From the NCBI GenBank assembly GCA_026129305.1, contig JAHCII010000001.1:154270-218269 (forward strand): DNA of 64,000 nucleotides, read 5' to 3'. This document shows positions 32,619-42,589 of the stretch, piece after piece. The first letter of the stretch is position 1; every line of letters starts with the position of its first letter. This stretch comes from Anaerolineales bacterium (lineage in GTDB: Bacteria > Chloroflexota > Anaerolineae > Anaerolineales > UBA11579). The translations under genes were made by a program, and so were the position numbers. The notes beneath the pieces were generated by a model. That model was not told where the DNA came from, did no database searches, and saw only the letters and a list, made by a program, of their open reading frames with translations.

Positions 32619-32662
32619 AACAACAAAAAAGCCCCTGGCTATGCAGGGGCTTTTTTGTTGTT
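32619..32662. terminator. Bidirectional intrinsic terminator
   Basis: Perfect 19-base arms (32619-32637 and 32644-32662) surround a six-base loop. The GC core GCCCCTG is flanked by A6 and T6 runs, so it works on both strands. It serves the YtxH gene and the convergent metalloprotease gene, whose stop codon overlaps the right arm. Confidence 0.93.
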
Positions 32663-34652
32663 ACTGGCCAAATGAGAAGTTGTAAGCTGCTGGTGTACGT
32701 GTAAAGCGCGTGCTGCCCATCACCACCAGAGTCACTTCGTCGCCGGCATCAAAGTCGAGGGGAATATCCAAGCTGTTGGCGCCGTCCAGAACATAGTTCG
32801 TCACCGTCACTTCGTCGCCATAAGCGATCAGCGCCAGGCGGAAAGTTTGCGGCAGTACATTCTGCACGCGGGCAAAGCCGTCCGCCTGCCAGCCACCATC
32901 TCCCAGCTCAAAGTCTTCAAAATACTCCAGGACCGGGATGGCGATATCGTCCACCAGCAGGCCTTCGCCATTCAAGGCAGCATCCGTAATGTATTCGAAA
33001 CGCAGCAAAACCTCTCGCCCGGCATAGGCCGAAAGGTCTACCGTCTCTTCAATCCAGCCGTCTGAGACGCCGGTGTAGGCATAACCGTAGTTATTGCCCA
33101 TCGGATTGCTGCTGGTGCCACTCGGCGTGCGCAGAAAGTCCCAATCATCGCCGCCATTGGTGGAAGCCAGAACATAGAGGTAATCCCAATCCTCTTCGAT
33201 GTCATACCAGGTCTGGTAGCTGAGCTCGATCGGCCCACTCACGCTGCCGAAGTTGAAAGCGCGGGTCAGGGTCATGTCCGACTCATCACCTTTGTTCGAC
33301 CAGAAAGCATAGTTCCCGGAATAAGGATCCTCGGGCAGCAAGGCCACGCTGTTGGCGCCATCGAAGTGCAGGGTTGCCTGGCCGGGGCAGCCGATGCGGA
33401 TGTAATCCACCCCGTATTGGCGCACATCCCGATGGTTGAGCTGGGATGTGCAGTTGCTCACATATTCGGTATCGCCGGGTTGGAAGTTCAGCACTTGCGG
33501 ATAGGTGGGATAGTCGTAACGCCCGTCCGAGACAGCGCGGTCTCCCAAATAATTGGCAACGGCCCAGTCCATGACGACATCATCCGCCTGGATCAGCTGA
33601 GCGCTGAGCGGATCCGTGGCGTTCAAATCCGCCAACACAGCATCTACGCTATCCAGGCCATTGGCCGGGTGGGCCACCAAAGCCTGAGTGGCCTGCTCCC
33701 CAAAGCGCTCCAGGAAGTAGGTCACGAACATAAAAGCCGCGCCGTAATGTGGAGTCGTGCTGTACGGGTCATTAGGCCAATCGTTCAGTTGCAAGTCCGG
33801 ATTGCTGACGTAATTCCAGATAAAGCCATCATGGAAATAGCCATTCAGCAGCGCCGCCAGTTCAGACATGCCTTCGTTCAACCAGCTAGTCTCATTGCGG
33901 TCGCGATACCAGTGGATCATGTGCTGGAATTCGTGGGCCAAAACACCATAGGTGTATTCATCGTCCAGCGGGCTGTTGTCAGCGTTGAAGACGAACATCT
34001 CCGCCGCGTTGGAGTAGGTCTGGGCTAAGGGGTTGACCGAGTCGGCCGAAGAAAAATAGCCCGCGGTGTTAAACCCGATGCCGCGCACGTACAAGATATA
34101 GATGTGCGGATCGTTGTCAATGCCGGGGATCCACTCATCACCAAAGAAGGCCCGGTTAGTGGGCACCATTTGGTTCTCAAAGGTTTGCGCCAGTCGCACC
34201 AGATCGGCTTCGTTGTAGCGCACCCCATCTTCGATGAAGAAGTACAGTTCATCGCCCCGATAGCGCAGGGTGGCCGAGACTTCAAAGGTTTCGTCGGTGT
34301 CGTTGTTGCTCACCCAAAAGCTGCGTTTGTCGCCCACCTGGTAGTAGCGTGCCGGGGCAGGAATGGTTTCAGGAATGTCCTCGATGCCCAGCAAACGATC
34401 GGCCAGTTCCAACGGATTATTTTCAGGAACAATCGTGTTTTGCAACGTCAGCAAAGTTTCATGCGTGGGCGGCTCACTATTCACAAATGGCGCCGCAGTG
34501 GGCGACTGCCTCCCAAGACCTGGGGTGTATTCATCCGCCCAGGTAGAGGACTCTTCCAGAAAGTTGGTGACAGTGTTGCAAGCCAGGCTGGTGACCAGCA
34601 GCAGACTGAGAAATAGAAGGTTAGTTCTTTTCACGATGAGCCTTCCAGGCAA
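32661..34652 (-). CDS. Secreted zinc metallopeptidase lipoprotein (gluzincin; M6/M30-like)
   Basis: 663 residues with a lipoprotein signal (lipobox TSLAC, Cys25). The catalytic zinc site is LAHEFQHMIHW (His240, Glu241, His244), with the third ligand likely Glu260 in WLNEGMSE. The C-terminal ~270 residues are beta-rich, with DEESD-type repeats of immune-inhibitor-A accessory domains (SYQTWYDIEEDWDYLYVL, LRFEYITDA). It probably cleaves extracellular proteins at the cell surface. The start is ATG 34652 or GTG 34634; either overlaps the end of the O-antigen ligase gene. Confidence 0.85.
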   Translation of the reverse strand: MPGRLIVKRTNLLFLSLLLVTSLACNTVTNFLEESSTWADEYTPGLGRQSPTAAPFVNSEPPTHETLLTLQNTIVPENNPLELADRLLGIEDIPETIPAPARYYQVGDKRSFWVSNNDTDETFEVSATLRYRGDELYFFIEDGVRYNEADLVRLAQTFENQMVPTNRAFFGDEWIPGIDNDPHIYILYVRGIGFNTAGYFSSADSVNPLAQTYSNAAEMFVFNADNSPLDDEYTYGVLAHEFQHMIHWYRDRNETSWLNEGMSELAALLNGYFHDGFIWNYVSNPDLQLNDWPNDPYSTTPHYGAAFMFVTYFLERFGEQATQALVAHPANGLDSVDAVLADLNATDPLSAQLIQADDVVMDWAVANYLGDRAVSDGRYDYPTYPQVLNFQPGDTEYVSNCTSQLNHRDVRQYGVDYIRIGCPGQATLHFDGANSVALLPEDPYSGNYAFWSNKGDESDMTLTRAFNFGSVSGPIELSYQTWYDIEEDWDYLYVLASTNGGDDWDFLRTPSGTSSNPMGNNYGYAYTGVSDGWIEETVDLSAYAGREVLLRFEYITDAALNGEGLLVDDIAIPVLEYFEDFELGDGGWQADGFARVQNVLPQTFRLALIAYGDEVTVTNYVLDGANSLDIPLDFDAGDEVTLVVMGSTRFTRTPAAYNFSFGQ

Positions 34653-36084
34653 ATGATTGGATTCCAGGAGTTAACCCTGCCAACATGCCGAGTGTTATCC
34701 ACATGATTGGGAATGTGAGCGAGTCTTGGGTGGCATTGCGCATGCTCAGTGCCACCAAGGCAAACAGCCCTGCCGTGGCGACAAACTGCAAGAATTTGTC
34801 GCCAGAGATGGCCATGCGACGTACAGAGGCAAAAAAGGACAAAAAGAAGGTCATAAACAACCAAAAACCGGGCAGGCCGGTTTCAGCCAGCAAGCGCACA
34901 TACAAACTCTTGATGTTGGGGATGAGGTTGGAACTGGGAACAAGGTGGCGCGCCGCATCGGGGGCTTGAATAATCCAGTCTGGATAATGCTCAAAAAGAT
35001 ACAGCCCCGCCGCCCCCAGGCCGACCCCGCTGATTGGGTGGGCCGAGAAAACTTCCCAACCTGCCAGGGCATACCCCAGGCGCGGTCCTGCGCTGATATT
35101 GATGATGTAGTCCAGAAGATTGTCTCGGCTGGCGAAATCCCACAGGCTGGCAAAGTAATCGTACTCAGCCAAAAAGCTGACTGTGGAAAAGAGGCCAAGC
35201 AGGACCAGCAACAGCAAGCCCAGGCGCAGCCCGGCAGCTGTCAGGCTACCCTGATGCAGCGGAGTGCGAAACCACTGCCAGGTAGCTGCCAGCCGGTCCC
35301 GCCCCATGATCACGCCCACCACAACAGTGGCAGCCAGGCCAATGATCAGGCCGCCGCGCGAGTATGAAAAGACCAGCACTGCCCAAGTCAGCCCGAGCAG
35401 CAACCATTCCACCCACTTCTGTTTAAACAACGACCGTCCCTTGAGCAAGGCAGCAAACAGCCAGGGTAAATAAAAGACATTGATCTGGTCGCCCAGCCAG
35501 GAAGGCTCATAAGCGAAGCCGCTGACCCGCCGCGGCACCAGCGGCCGGATCGAGATATACGACTGAAGATCACTGATCAGCCCGCGGGGGATCAGGTCTG
35601 TGTGCTGCGCCAGAGCCTGCACCAGACTCCAGGCAACCGTCAAGCCCAGGCCGGCGTAGATCCATTTGAGCGCTGTGTTCAGATCTGACTGGCCGCGCGT
35701 CATCCAAAAAGCGGCGAAAAAGAAGGCCAACCCGATCAAAAAGGAGAACCAGCCCCGCAAAACACGCTCTTCATAGATGGCATTGCGCAGGGGGATGGGT
35801 GCAAACAACACACCGATCAAGCTGGCCACCAATCCAAAAAGCACAAAGGCCATCAGCAGGTTGAAGTTCGGGGGCAGCGGCACCCGGCGATTTCTGAGAA
35901 AGATCAACAGCAGCACCGGCAGCAGTGCCAGCAGCGGGATGAAGGACAGAGGGCGCACCAGAGTGGCACCAAGAAAATCCGGCATATAGCGGAAGCTGGT
36001 TACAGGCACACTAAGCAACAGCAGGCCCCAGAGCAAGCGAGAGACTCGCTGCAAGTTGGGCATTGAGAAAAATTTGTCCATCAT
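34621..36084 (-). CDS. O-antigen ligase / Wzy-type membrane protein
   Basis: 487 residues with about 11-12 membrane helices and a large periplasm-side loop (~290-400). The loop carries HPISGVGLGAAGLYL and later LLAETGLPGFWLFM, the blocks of the Wzy_C/O-antigen ligase family. It joins or polymerises lipid-linked glycans outside the membrane. It overlaps the Wzz-like gene by four bases (ATGA), giving a polymerase/chain-length pair. Confidence 0.88.
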   Translation of the reverse strand: MMDKFFSMPNLQRVSRLLWGLLLLSVPVTSFRYMPDFLGATLVRPLSFIPLLALLPVLLLIFLRNRRVPLPPNFNLLMAFVLFGLVASLIGVLFAPIPLRNAIYEERVLRGWFSFLIGLAFFFAAFWMTRGQSDLNTALKWIYAGLGLTVAWSLVQALAQHTDLIPRGLISDLQSYISIRPLVPRRVSGFAYEPSWLGDQINVFYLPWLFAALLKGRSLFKQKWVEWLLLGLTWAVLVFSYSRGGLIIGLAATVVVGVIMGRDRLAATWQWFRTPLHQGSLTAAGLRLGLLLLVLLGLFSTVSFLAEYDYFASLWDFASRDNLLDYIINISAGPRLGYALAGWEVFSAHPISGVGLGAAGLYLFEHYPDWIIQAPDAARHLVPSSNLIPNIKSLYVRLLAETGLPGFWLFMTFFLSFFASVRRMAISGDKFLQFVATAGLFALVALSMRNATQDSLTFPIMWITLGMLAGLTPGIQSFAWKAHREKN

Positions 36085-36818
36085 GCAGGGCGTCTGGGGG
36101 CCAAGGTCAGCCAGAGCGGCGCCAGCAAGGCGCCCACCAATGAGCCCACAAAGAGGTGCAGCCCCTGGCCGGTGGCCCGCCCTGTCGGGACATCGGCCAG
36201 CTGTGCCGTGTATAGTTCCACATAAGGCGAAATGCCTTTGGTGTGCTCTGCCAAGTAGGCCAGCTCTTCTTTCAGCTCGCGCAAACGCGCCAGGTCCGGG
36301 TCAGCTTTTTGGGCCTCGCTATTGAGTTGTGCGCGCAGGATTTGCATCTCGGGGGTTACCGCCACCGCGGCGCGCGCCGCAGCCACGAAAGATTCTGCCC
36401 AATGGCTGGCCAGCGTTTGGGCCAGCGCTGGCTGTTGCGACAGCGCGTAAAAGTGCCAGCCGCCATCCGAGGGGTGGCTGAGCTGCAAATAGCCGGAGCG
36501 CAGTTCCCCAAGGTTTATCCCGCCCGCCTCACTGACCACAGCCAGGACAGTATCAGACCAAGCCAGCTCTTCTAGGCGTTCGGTTTCACGACCCAGGAAC
36601 TGGAACAATTCGCGGTCTTCAGCTGCGGGCCAGGCCTCTTCCAGGTTGTGGTCCACCACTACGGTGGCCTGGGCGCGGTACGGCGGCGGGAAGAGTTGAT
36701 ACGTGGCAAAACCCAACAGGGCGCCGAGCAACGCCCCAAACAACCAAAGGCGCCAAGCTTCCAGCCAGATGGTCAGCAAGTCTCGTTGTGGTTTTGCAGG
36801 ACGTCCAGATTTCGCCAT
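36081..36818 (-). CDS. Wzz-like polysaccharide chain-length determinant
   Basis: 245 residues. Membrane helices at ~24-46 and ~218-240 surround an extracytoplasmic helical domain. A Wzz start block, PPPYRAQATVVVDHN, follows helix 1. It has no tyrosine-kinase domain. Members set the length of polymers made by Wzy enzymes; the adjacent O-antigen ligase/Wzy gene fits. Confidence 0.8.
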   Translation of the reverse strand: MAKSGRPAKPQRDLLTIWLEAWRLWLFGALLGALLGFATYQLFPPPYRAQATVVVDHNLEEAWPAAEDRELFQFLGRETERLEELAWSDTVLAVVSEAGGINLGELRSGYLQLSHPSDGGWHFYALSQQPALAQTLASHWAESFVAAARAAVAVTPEMQILRAQLNSEAQKADPDLARLRELKEELAYLAEHTKGISPYVELYTAQLADVPTGRATGQGLHLFVGSLVGALLAPLWLTLAPRRPA

Positions 36819-36827
36819 AGCTTCCTT

Positions 36828-37604
36828 CTATTTGGCCAGCATCCGCCGGCGCCGGGCGTGGATCAGAGGAGCCACCAGGCGGCGCAGCCAATATTTGGCC
36901 ACAATTGGGGCCAGCCAGCCGCCGCCTTCACGCCAGTGCACCCGCAGCATTTCATCCCAAGCCCGCTGATCGTTCTGAATGGTTTTGGAATCTGCGTGCA
37001 GGCGGAACCGGGCCCATAGGCGCGGCAAATATTGTATCCGGCTGATCTTTGCCAAGCGCACCCATAAGTCATAGTCCATAGCGAACACGAAGGAGGGATC
37101 CAGCGGGCCAACCTGCCGCCATAGGTCGGCCCGCCAAAAGGCGGCCTGCTGCGGGATGTGCACATAGCCGCGACGCAGGCGAGCATAGTCGGTCTGCGCC
37201 GCGGGGAAGCGGCCAACTACGCGGCCGGTGGCGTCAATGTATTCTGCGTCGCCGTACACCAGGCCGGTTTGGGGATGCTCCTCCAGATAGGCGACTGCCT
37301 CCGCCACCGCATGGGGATGCAGCACATCGTCGGCATTCAGCCAGGCCAGGTAACGGCCCGTGCTGCGCGCAAAACCTTTGTTGATCGCATCGGTCTGGCC
37401 GTGGTCCGCCTCGCTTACCCACCAAGCCAGGCGTTGGGCGTGGCTGATAATGATCTCGCGGCTGCCATCTTGCGAGCCGCCGTCCACCACGATATATTCG
37501 ATATGGGGATAGCTCTGGTCGAAAACAGACTGCATGGTTTGCGGCAAATAAGCTGCTTGGTTAAACGAAGGTGTCACGATCGTGACAAGCGGTGCAGCGA
37601 CCAT
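36828..37604 (-). CDS. GT2 glycosyltransferase
   Basis: 258 residues from ATG 37604, which shares one base with the stop of the gene before it. GT-A markers are VTIVTPSFNQAAYLPQT, VVDGGSQDGS, DHGQTDAINKGFARSTG and the DxD-type LNADDVLHP. The first half is closely similar to the N-terminal domain of the adjacent 37604-39445 fusion, so the two may be a duplication. Sugar and acceptor are unknown. Confidence 0.88.
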   Translation of the reverse strand: MVAAPLVTIVTPSFNQAAYLPQTMQSVFDQSYPHIEYIVVDGGSQDGSREIIISHAQRLAWWVSEADHGQTDAINKGFARSTGRYLAWLNADDVLHPHAVAEAVAYLEEHPQTGLVYGDAEYIDATGRVVGRFPAAQTDYARLRRGYVHIPQQAAFWRADLWRQVGPLDPSFVFAMDYDLWVRLAKISRIQYLPRLWARFRLHADSKTIQNDQRAWDEMLRVHWREGGGWLAPIVAKYWLRRLVAPLIHARRRRMLAK

Positions 37605-39445
37605 CAGCCCCAATCCTGCGGGTTGTAGTAGTGACTGGAGATGCTGGCGGTGAGCTGACGAATACGCTCGATCTCCTCAGCAGACAAGCGCTGTTTCCAG
37701 TTTTCCAGGTTGGCCGCGCTGTCCAGGCGGGTGGAATAGATCGACCGCAGGGAAACTTCCTGTGGGTTGCCAGCCTCTGTGGCCTTCAGAATACCGGCCT
37801 CAACCCGTTCTGTAAAAGGCAGTTCCATTTCATCGTATAGATCCCGGAAACGTTCTAAGGGTTGGCGCGAGAGGTCTTCATGGCGCACGATATGGATCGC
37901 CGGATGCGACTTTTGCAATTCCAGAGCCACGCTGCAGATCATGCGCCACAGCAAGCTGCCCTGGCCGACCACATCATCAGGATGCTTCAGCGAGGCTTCC
38001 ATTTCACTTCGGAAGGGTTCCAACCAATCGCGCATTAATAGCGGCTGGACCAATAGGTCGTTGAAATTGAATTGCCAGCCAAGGCGCTTTAGACTGCTCA
38101 CAAAGGCCGCTGGGTGGCGCAACACAATCACAACATGACAATCGAGGCGCCTGGCAAACCAGGCGGCAGAAAAAACGGCAAAGGGGTCCTTAAGCAGTGC
38201 ATGTTGGCGGCGCAAACGACCAGCGAGAAAGATAGCCAGGTCGCGCCCCATTCGCAGGAAGTCCTTCCCAGAACGCAGCGAGCGAATCTCTCTCCATAGA
38301 CCATAGTTCAGTTGCAGGGTCTGGCGAAATGCGGGAAGGTACGCATCTTCATTGTCTGCACAGATGTAGGTGTACCAATAGGCCACTGGGGCGCCAAATA
38401 CACCCGGGCGATGGAATACGTTGAGCGGCTCGCTGATGTAAGCCAGGCTGTTGCTTAAAGCCAACATACGCCCGACCCAGGTAGTCCCAGAGCGGTGCAA
38501 ACCCGTCACCAAGATAGGGCGTTTTTCAGATGGCGATTTTGAGGCAAAAAGAAACCCCAAACCCAGGCTTAGAGCCAGGGCATAAAGAATAGACCGCAAC
38601 CTTTCCATGGCCATCGGTGGATAATACAAGAAACTTTTAAAGTAGTTCTTGAGCGCTGGCCACCCTTGCTTGTTTTCAAGAAAATAGCGAGCAGAAAAAC
38701 GATACGCCCCTGATTTCACCAGACGGCGGTTTGCTTGTATTTTTTCCGCCAGCACAGGTTCACCCTCGGCCCAAGCCAAAATGCGCAAGGCTTCGGCGCC
38801 AAAGTGCGAGGCTTTGGCCACGTTCTTGGCCGCCGGGTGGTGGCGGGCGGCGGCCCACACCTCCGGCACGTAACGCATCGGCGCCAGGCGCGCCAGACGC
38901 AGCCACAAATGATGGTCCAGTAGATAGTTGTAGCTCAGGTCCAGCTGCCCGGCGCTGAGCTGGATGAGGCGGCGCATAAACACAGTGGGCTGGCCGATGA
39001 TGCGGAAAGAGAGCAGGTCCAGCAGGTCATAGTCACGATAGCGAATGGTGTTGAAAACGCGCCCGACCCGGTCGATCGAATGCAAATCGCTGTAGACCAT
39101 GCCCGCTTTGGGGTTGTCCTGCAAAGCCCTGACCGCTTGGGAAACTGCCCCCGGCTGATAGACATCGTCCGAATTGAGCCAGGCAATCATCTCGCCCTTG
39201 GCGCGCGCCAGGCCTTTGTTGATCGCATCAGCCTGTCCCCGGTCGCGCTCGCTGACCCACCAGGTCAGCCGGTCGGCGTATTTGCGGACGATGTCCACGC
39301 TGCCATCATCGGAGCCCCCGTCTACCACCATGTACTCGATATTGGGGTAATCCTGCCCCAACACAGAGAGGATGGTCTCCTCCAGATAGGCCGCCTGGTT
39401 GTAAGACGGAGTAATGATCGAAACCAGGGGGTTGTCGTTAGGCAT
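37604..39445 (-). CDS. GT2 glycosyltransferase - sulfotransferase fusion
   Basis: 613 residues. Residues 1-~275 are a GT2 domain ([26 protein letters not shown], catalytic LNSDDVY at 90-96). A hydrophobic stretch (~286-300) follows. Residues ~309-613 are a sulfotransferase with the PAPS loop [10 protein letters not shown] (314-323), the 3'-phosphate region [19 protein letters not shown] and [14 protein letters not shown]. The same polypeptide could add a sugar and sulfate it, or hold a sulfotransferase at the membrane next to the glycosyltransferase. The reading frame is continuous with no sign of a sequencing join. Confidence 0.88.
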   Translation of the reverse strand: MPNDNPLVSIITPSYNQAAYLEETILSVLGQDYPNIEYMVVDGGSDDGSVDIVRKYADRLTWWVSERDRGQADAINKGLARAKGEMIAWLNSDDVYQPGAVSQAVRALQDNPKAGMVYSDLHSIDRVGRVFNTIRYRDYDLLDLLSFRIIGQPTVFMRRLIQLSAGQLDLSYNYLLDHHLWLRLARLAPMRYVPEVWAAARHHPAAKNVAKASHFGAEALRILAWAEGEPVLAEKIQANRRLVKSGAYRFSARYFLENKQGWPALKNYFKSFLYYPPMAMERLRSILYALALSLGLGFLFASKSPSEKRPILVTGLHRSGTTWVGRMLALSNSLAYISEPLNVFHRPGVFGAPVAYWYTYICADNEDAYLPAFRQTLQLNYGLWREIRSLRSGKDFLRMGRDLAIFLAGRLRRQHALLKDPFAVFSAAWFARRLDCHVVIVLRHPAAFVSSLKRLGWQFNFNDLLVQPLLMRDWLEPFRSEMEASLKHPDDVVGQGSLLWRMICSVALELQKSHPAIHIVRHEDLSRQPLERFRDLYDEMELPFTERVEAGILKATEAGNPQEVSLRSIYSTRLDSAANLENWKQRLSAEEIERIRQLTASISSHYYNPQDWG

Positions 39446-39447
39446 AG

Positions 39448-40974
39448 TTACTCGGCCGCAGGACGAAGGTCATAAATAATGTAGCCATCCCCCTGGTTAA
39501 GCACCGGGTAATGCGCATCCAAGTATTCAGCTAGTTCAGGCTGTTCGCGCAGCTGGTTAAACGCGGTGACCAGGAAGTAGCTCATGCCTTCCGTGCGGTC
39601 GAGGAAGAAGGCTTCAAATTCGGCGGGCTGGTTGCCGCGCAGGCCAGCCAGGTTCAACTCTGGGGTAGTAGGCCATAAGCTGACTGTGCGCCAGCCGTAG
39701 TAACTGAGCAGGTTGCCATAGGCAGATACCAAGCCGATCGTACGCCCATCTCGGGGGACAGCCTCGCCGACCCGTTCCCAATAGGGCGGTTCGTGGTGGT
39801 AACTCACCCCCAGCATGTCTGAGCGGGCGATCCAAGCGCCGAAGAAGGCTACCGCCAACATCAGTCCGGCAAAAGCAGCCCGCCATCCGCCTGGCTGTGT
39901 GGCCATATGGCGCACCAGCAGGTCCAGCAGCCCGGCCAGTGACAGGGCCGCCAAAGGCACCACGAACAAATGATAATAGTCGTGTGTGGTGGTTTGATGC
40001 GGCAGGGTAATGCCATAAAGCGCGTAGCCAGCCCAGGCGCCCAGCAGCAGCCAGCGGGCTCGGCCCCCAGCCGCCAGCGCGCCGCTCAGCGCGGCGCCCA
40101 GGGCAGCCACACCCAGCAGCCGGGTCAGGAAGAGCACCCAGCGCACATAAAAGCCCGGTTCCAGGGCCAGCGGCAGCAGGGCCACGATCCAGTTTTGGAC
40201 GTAGCCGCTGGAGGTCGCTTCCCCTTTGGTTAAGTAGTACAAGGCCGCCGGCAGCACACACACCGCCAGCATGGCCCACACCTGTTTGTCGCGCAAGGCC
40301 TGGCGCAGCGGCATCGCAGCCAGCACGACCGCGGCCATGACGCCCAAGGCAAAATAGGCGGCGAAGGCTTTGACCAGGATGGCCAGGCCTATGGCTGCGG
40401 CGGCCCACCAGGCCCACTTCCATTGGCGGTCAGCCGACCAACGATAAGCCGCGTACATGGCGGCCACCAGCAGGGCGGCCATCAGCGGGTCTGGCTGGAA
40501 GGAGCGACTGGCCACCACCCCAAAAGGCAAAAACAGGTAATAGGCCACAGCCAACAAGGCCGCCGCGGGGTGCGCAAAGCGCCGCGCCAAGGCGAACAGT
40601 GGCACGGCGGCCAGCACCCAAAACAATGAGGACAGAACCCGGGCCACCCACAACTGCTCACCGCCTACCAGCAGATATCCGCCGGCCACCAGACTCTCCA
40701 GGATCGGCGGTTCCAGGTCAGCGACGCTGTTGCGCATGTTGACTGCCTGCTGCTGGATGAACGCATCCGGGGAGGGCGAGAGCTGGTAGTAAATGCTGCG
40801 CGCCACTACCGCGCCGCGCAGCTGGCGGGTGGGGTGAAAGTCCAGGGGAGGGTCGGTCAAATCCACCAGACGCAGGCCAAAACCCAATACCATCAGGAGG
40901 ATCAAGAGGATTTCAGCCCAGCGCGCAGAAATGCGCGCTTGCCAGGCGGGGTTGTTGCGTTTGGCTTGTCTCAT
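39448..40974 (-). CDS. GT39-family (dolichyl-phosphate mannosyltransferase-like) membrane glycosyltransferase
   Basis: 508 residues with about ten helices. The first extracytoplasmic loop has [18 protein letters not shown] with acidic/His residues in the catalytic position, and [17 protein letters not shown] precedes helix 2, as in GT39/ArnT-like enzymes. [15 protein letters not shown] is another family block. It would use a lipid-phosphate sugar. It sits two bases before the GT2-sulfotransferase gene. Confidence 0.82.
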   Translation of the reverse strand: MRQAKRNNPAWQARISARWAEILLILLMVLGFGLRLVDLTDPPLDFHPTRQLRGAVVARSIYYQLSPSPDAFIQQQAVNMRNSVADLEPPILESLVAGGYLLVGGEQLWVARVLSSLFWVLAAVPLFALARRFAHPAAALLAVAYYLFLPFGVVASRSFQPDPLMAALLVAAMYAAYRWSADRQWKWAWWAAAAIGLAILVKAFAAYFALGVMAAVVLAAMPLRQALRDKQVWAMLAVCVLPAALYYLTKGEATSSGYVQNWIVALLPLALEPGFYVRWVLFLTRLLGVAALGAALSGALAAGGRARWLLLGAWAGYALYGITLPHQTTTHDYYHLFVVPLAALSLAGLLDLLVRHMATQPGGWRAAFAGLMLAVAFFGAWIARSDMLGVSYHHEPPYWERVGEAVPRDGRTIGLVSAYGNLLSYYGWRTVSLWPTTPELNLAGLRGNQPAEFEAFFLDRTEGMSYFLVTAFNQLREQPELAEYLDAHYPVLNQGDGYIIYDLRPAAE

Positions 40975-40982
40975 ACGAAGGG

Positions 40983-41798
40983 TCAGAACAAAGAATTATA
41001 GTCAACCTTGGGGAAGACTGTGAGCTTGCCGCCCAGGGTGGCGTCCAGCACCCGGCGACCGGCGGCTTCATAAGCGGCGCGCGCCATGGCGTAGGAGCGC
41101 TCGGACATATCCAGGTCGGGCAGTTGCCAGCGGAAGCCGGCCCCAAAATAGTCCTTGTTGAAATGATCTGCGTCGGCGCCTTGGGAAACCACGGTAGTGT
41201 TGGGTGTGCCCTTAGCACTGAAGCTGTGGTCCACGCCGATCAAAATCACCTCTTCAAAGCCCATGTGGAAGGCCAATTGCAAGGCCACATAAGTCACCGT
41301 GGCGCCTTCCCATACGCGCCCACTCACATCCCGAGCAAAAAGGGGGCGTTCGTAGGTGGTATGCAAAAAGGTGGTGTGCTCGTCCGGAGTGATAAAGCGC
41401 CGCGCCCGCCACGAGAGGAATTTGGGCAGTGGCAGCGCCTGAATATCCGCGGCCGACTGCTCGACCACCAGGTCATTGACGCACACAAAAAAGCTGGTGG
41501 GGAAACCCCACTCTGGGAAGGCGAGATAGACCCGGTTCATGCCAAAGGTGTATTCATTTTTGAGCCTGCTTACGTCTGTGTGCGCCAGACTGGGACCATT
41601 GCCCAGAATGAAGGCGCGCCGACCGGCATAGGCGCGCTTGTAAGTTGCCAGGCGCCGGCGACTGGCTCGTCGCCATGGGTGCCAGGCGGCCGCCGGCCAC
41701 AAGGCGGCGTGGCGCAATGCCAGCCAGGACTGGCGTCCGGCGGCCCACAGCGGGGCGGGCACCAGACGTTTGGCTTGGTGGCGCAAAGAAGAACTCAT
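40983..41798 (-). CDS. DUF115 (MptE-like / Maf-core) protein
   Basis: 271 residues. The conserved core is RAFILGNGPSLAHTDVSRL, then FGMNRVYLAFPEWGFPTSFF, LAFHMGFEEVILIGVDHSF and a C-terminal DMSERSYAMARAAYEAAGRRV. DUF115 occurs in archaeal MptE pterin enzymes, but also as the core of Maf proteins that put nonulosonic acids on flagellin. In this island the second meaning is more likely: a CMP-sugar-dependent transferase or helper. It overlaps the SDR gene by four bases. Confidence 0.8.
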   Translation of the reverse strand: MSSSLRHQAKRLVPAPLWAAGRQSWLALRHAALWPAAAWHPWRRASRRRLATYKRAYAGRRAFILGNGPSLAHTDVSRLKNEYTFGMNRVYLAFPEWGFPTSFFVCVNDLVVEQSAADIQALPLPKFLSWRARRFITPDEHTTFLHTTYERPLFARDVSGRVWEGATVTYVALQLAFHMGFEEVILIGVDHSFSAKGTPNTTVVSQGADADHFNKDYFGAGFRWQLPDLDMSERSYAMARAAYEAAGRRVLDATLGGKLTVFPKVDYNSLF

Positions 41799-42574
41799 TC
41801 AGTGCTGAGACGAGCCAGCGCGCCGCCGTCGGCGACGATTGATTGGCCGGTGATATAGCTGGAACGCGCAGCATCGGCCAGGAAGTAGATGACCTCAGCG
41901 ATCTCTGCGGGGGCCGCCAGGCGCTGCAGCAAGATCTTGCCAGCCAGGTCGGCCTTGCGTTGCTCGAGGCTGCCGCCAGCGACATGGCCGCGGCCAAGAC
42001 CGGCGGCCAGCATGGGTGTGTCCGTGGCACCGGGCAGCACCGCGTTGGCGCGCACGCCGTGCGGGGCGAATTCAATCGCCATCGCCCGGGTCAGCGCCAG
42101 CAAGCCGCCCTTGGTGCTGGCATATGCGCCAATTTCGGCCGAGGTGGCCTGGGCATGTACAGAAGACACATTGACCACCGCACCGCGCGCCTGCAGCAAA
42201 GCGGCATAAAAGGCTTTGACATACAAAAACGGTGCGCGTAGATTAACAGCGTGGACCCAGTCCCATTCTTCAAAGGAAGTTTCATTGATGGGCTTGGTGA
42301 TCTGCACGGCTGCATTGTTGACCAGGGCGTCCAGCCCGTTCGGGAGCTGGGCAATAAGCTCTGCAGCTACGGCATCGATCTGGGCCGGGTCCGCTGCGTC
42401 GCTGTGCAGGAATTCAACTTCAGCCGGCAGCACCGATTTAGGGCTCTCAATATCCAGCGCCCATACCTGCCAGCCCTGCTGGGCAAATAGCTCGGCCGCG
42501 GCCCGGCCTACCCCACCCGCGGCCCCGGTAACCAATACAGTTCGGCGTTTGTCCATCTTGGGTATTGTATCCAT
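41795..42574 (-). CDS. Short-chain dehydrogenase/reductase
   Basis: 259 residues; a second possible start is Met7 (42556). The classical SDR pattern is complete: VLVTGAAGGVGRAAA (cofactor), VNNAAVQ, Ser in NVSSVHAQ and YASTK (catalytic Tyr/Lys). The C-terminus ITGQSIVADGGALA is normal. It lies 15 bases after a D-2-hydroxyacid dehydrogenase and is followed by DUF115. It is probably part of the sugar-acid module at 40983-44245. The substrate is unknown. Confidence 0.88.
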   Translation of the reverse strand: MDTIPKMDKRRTVLVTGAAGGVGRAAAELFAQQGWQVWALDIESPKSVLPAEVEFLHSDAADPAQIDAVAAELIAQLPNGLDALVNNAAVQITKPINETSFEEWDWVHAVNLRAPFLYVKAFYAALLQARGAVVNVSSVHAQATSAEIGAYASTKGGLLALTRAMAIEFAPHGVRANAVLPGATDTPMLAAGLGRGHVAGGSLEQRKADLAGKILLQRLAAPAEIAEVIYFLADAARSSYITGQSIVADGGALARLSTE

Positions 42575-42589
42575 GCTGCTGTGGCCTGC

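Noticed and set aside
34695-34703. TTATCCACA DnaA-box match
   Set aside because: A single copy within the O-antigen ligase coding sequence; a further single copy at 47313-47321 lies in the aminopeptidase gene. One-off matches of this length are expected by chance.
40983-41798. Assignment of the DUF115 protein as a pterin diphosphokinase
   Set aside because: No pterin or methanopterin genes are near; the glycan context favours the Maf-like use of the same fold.
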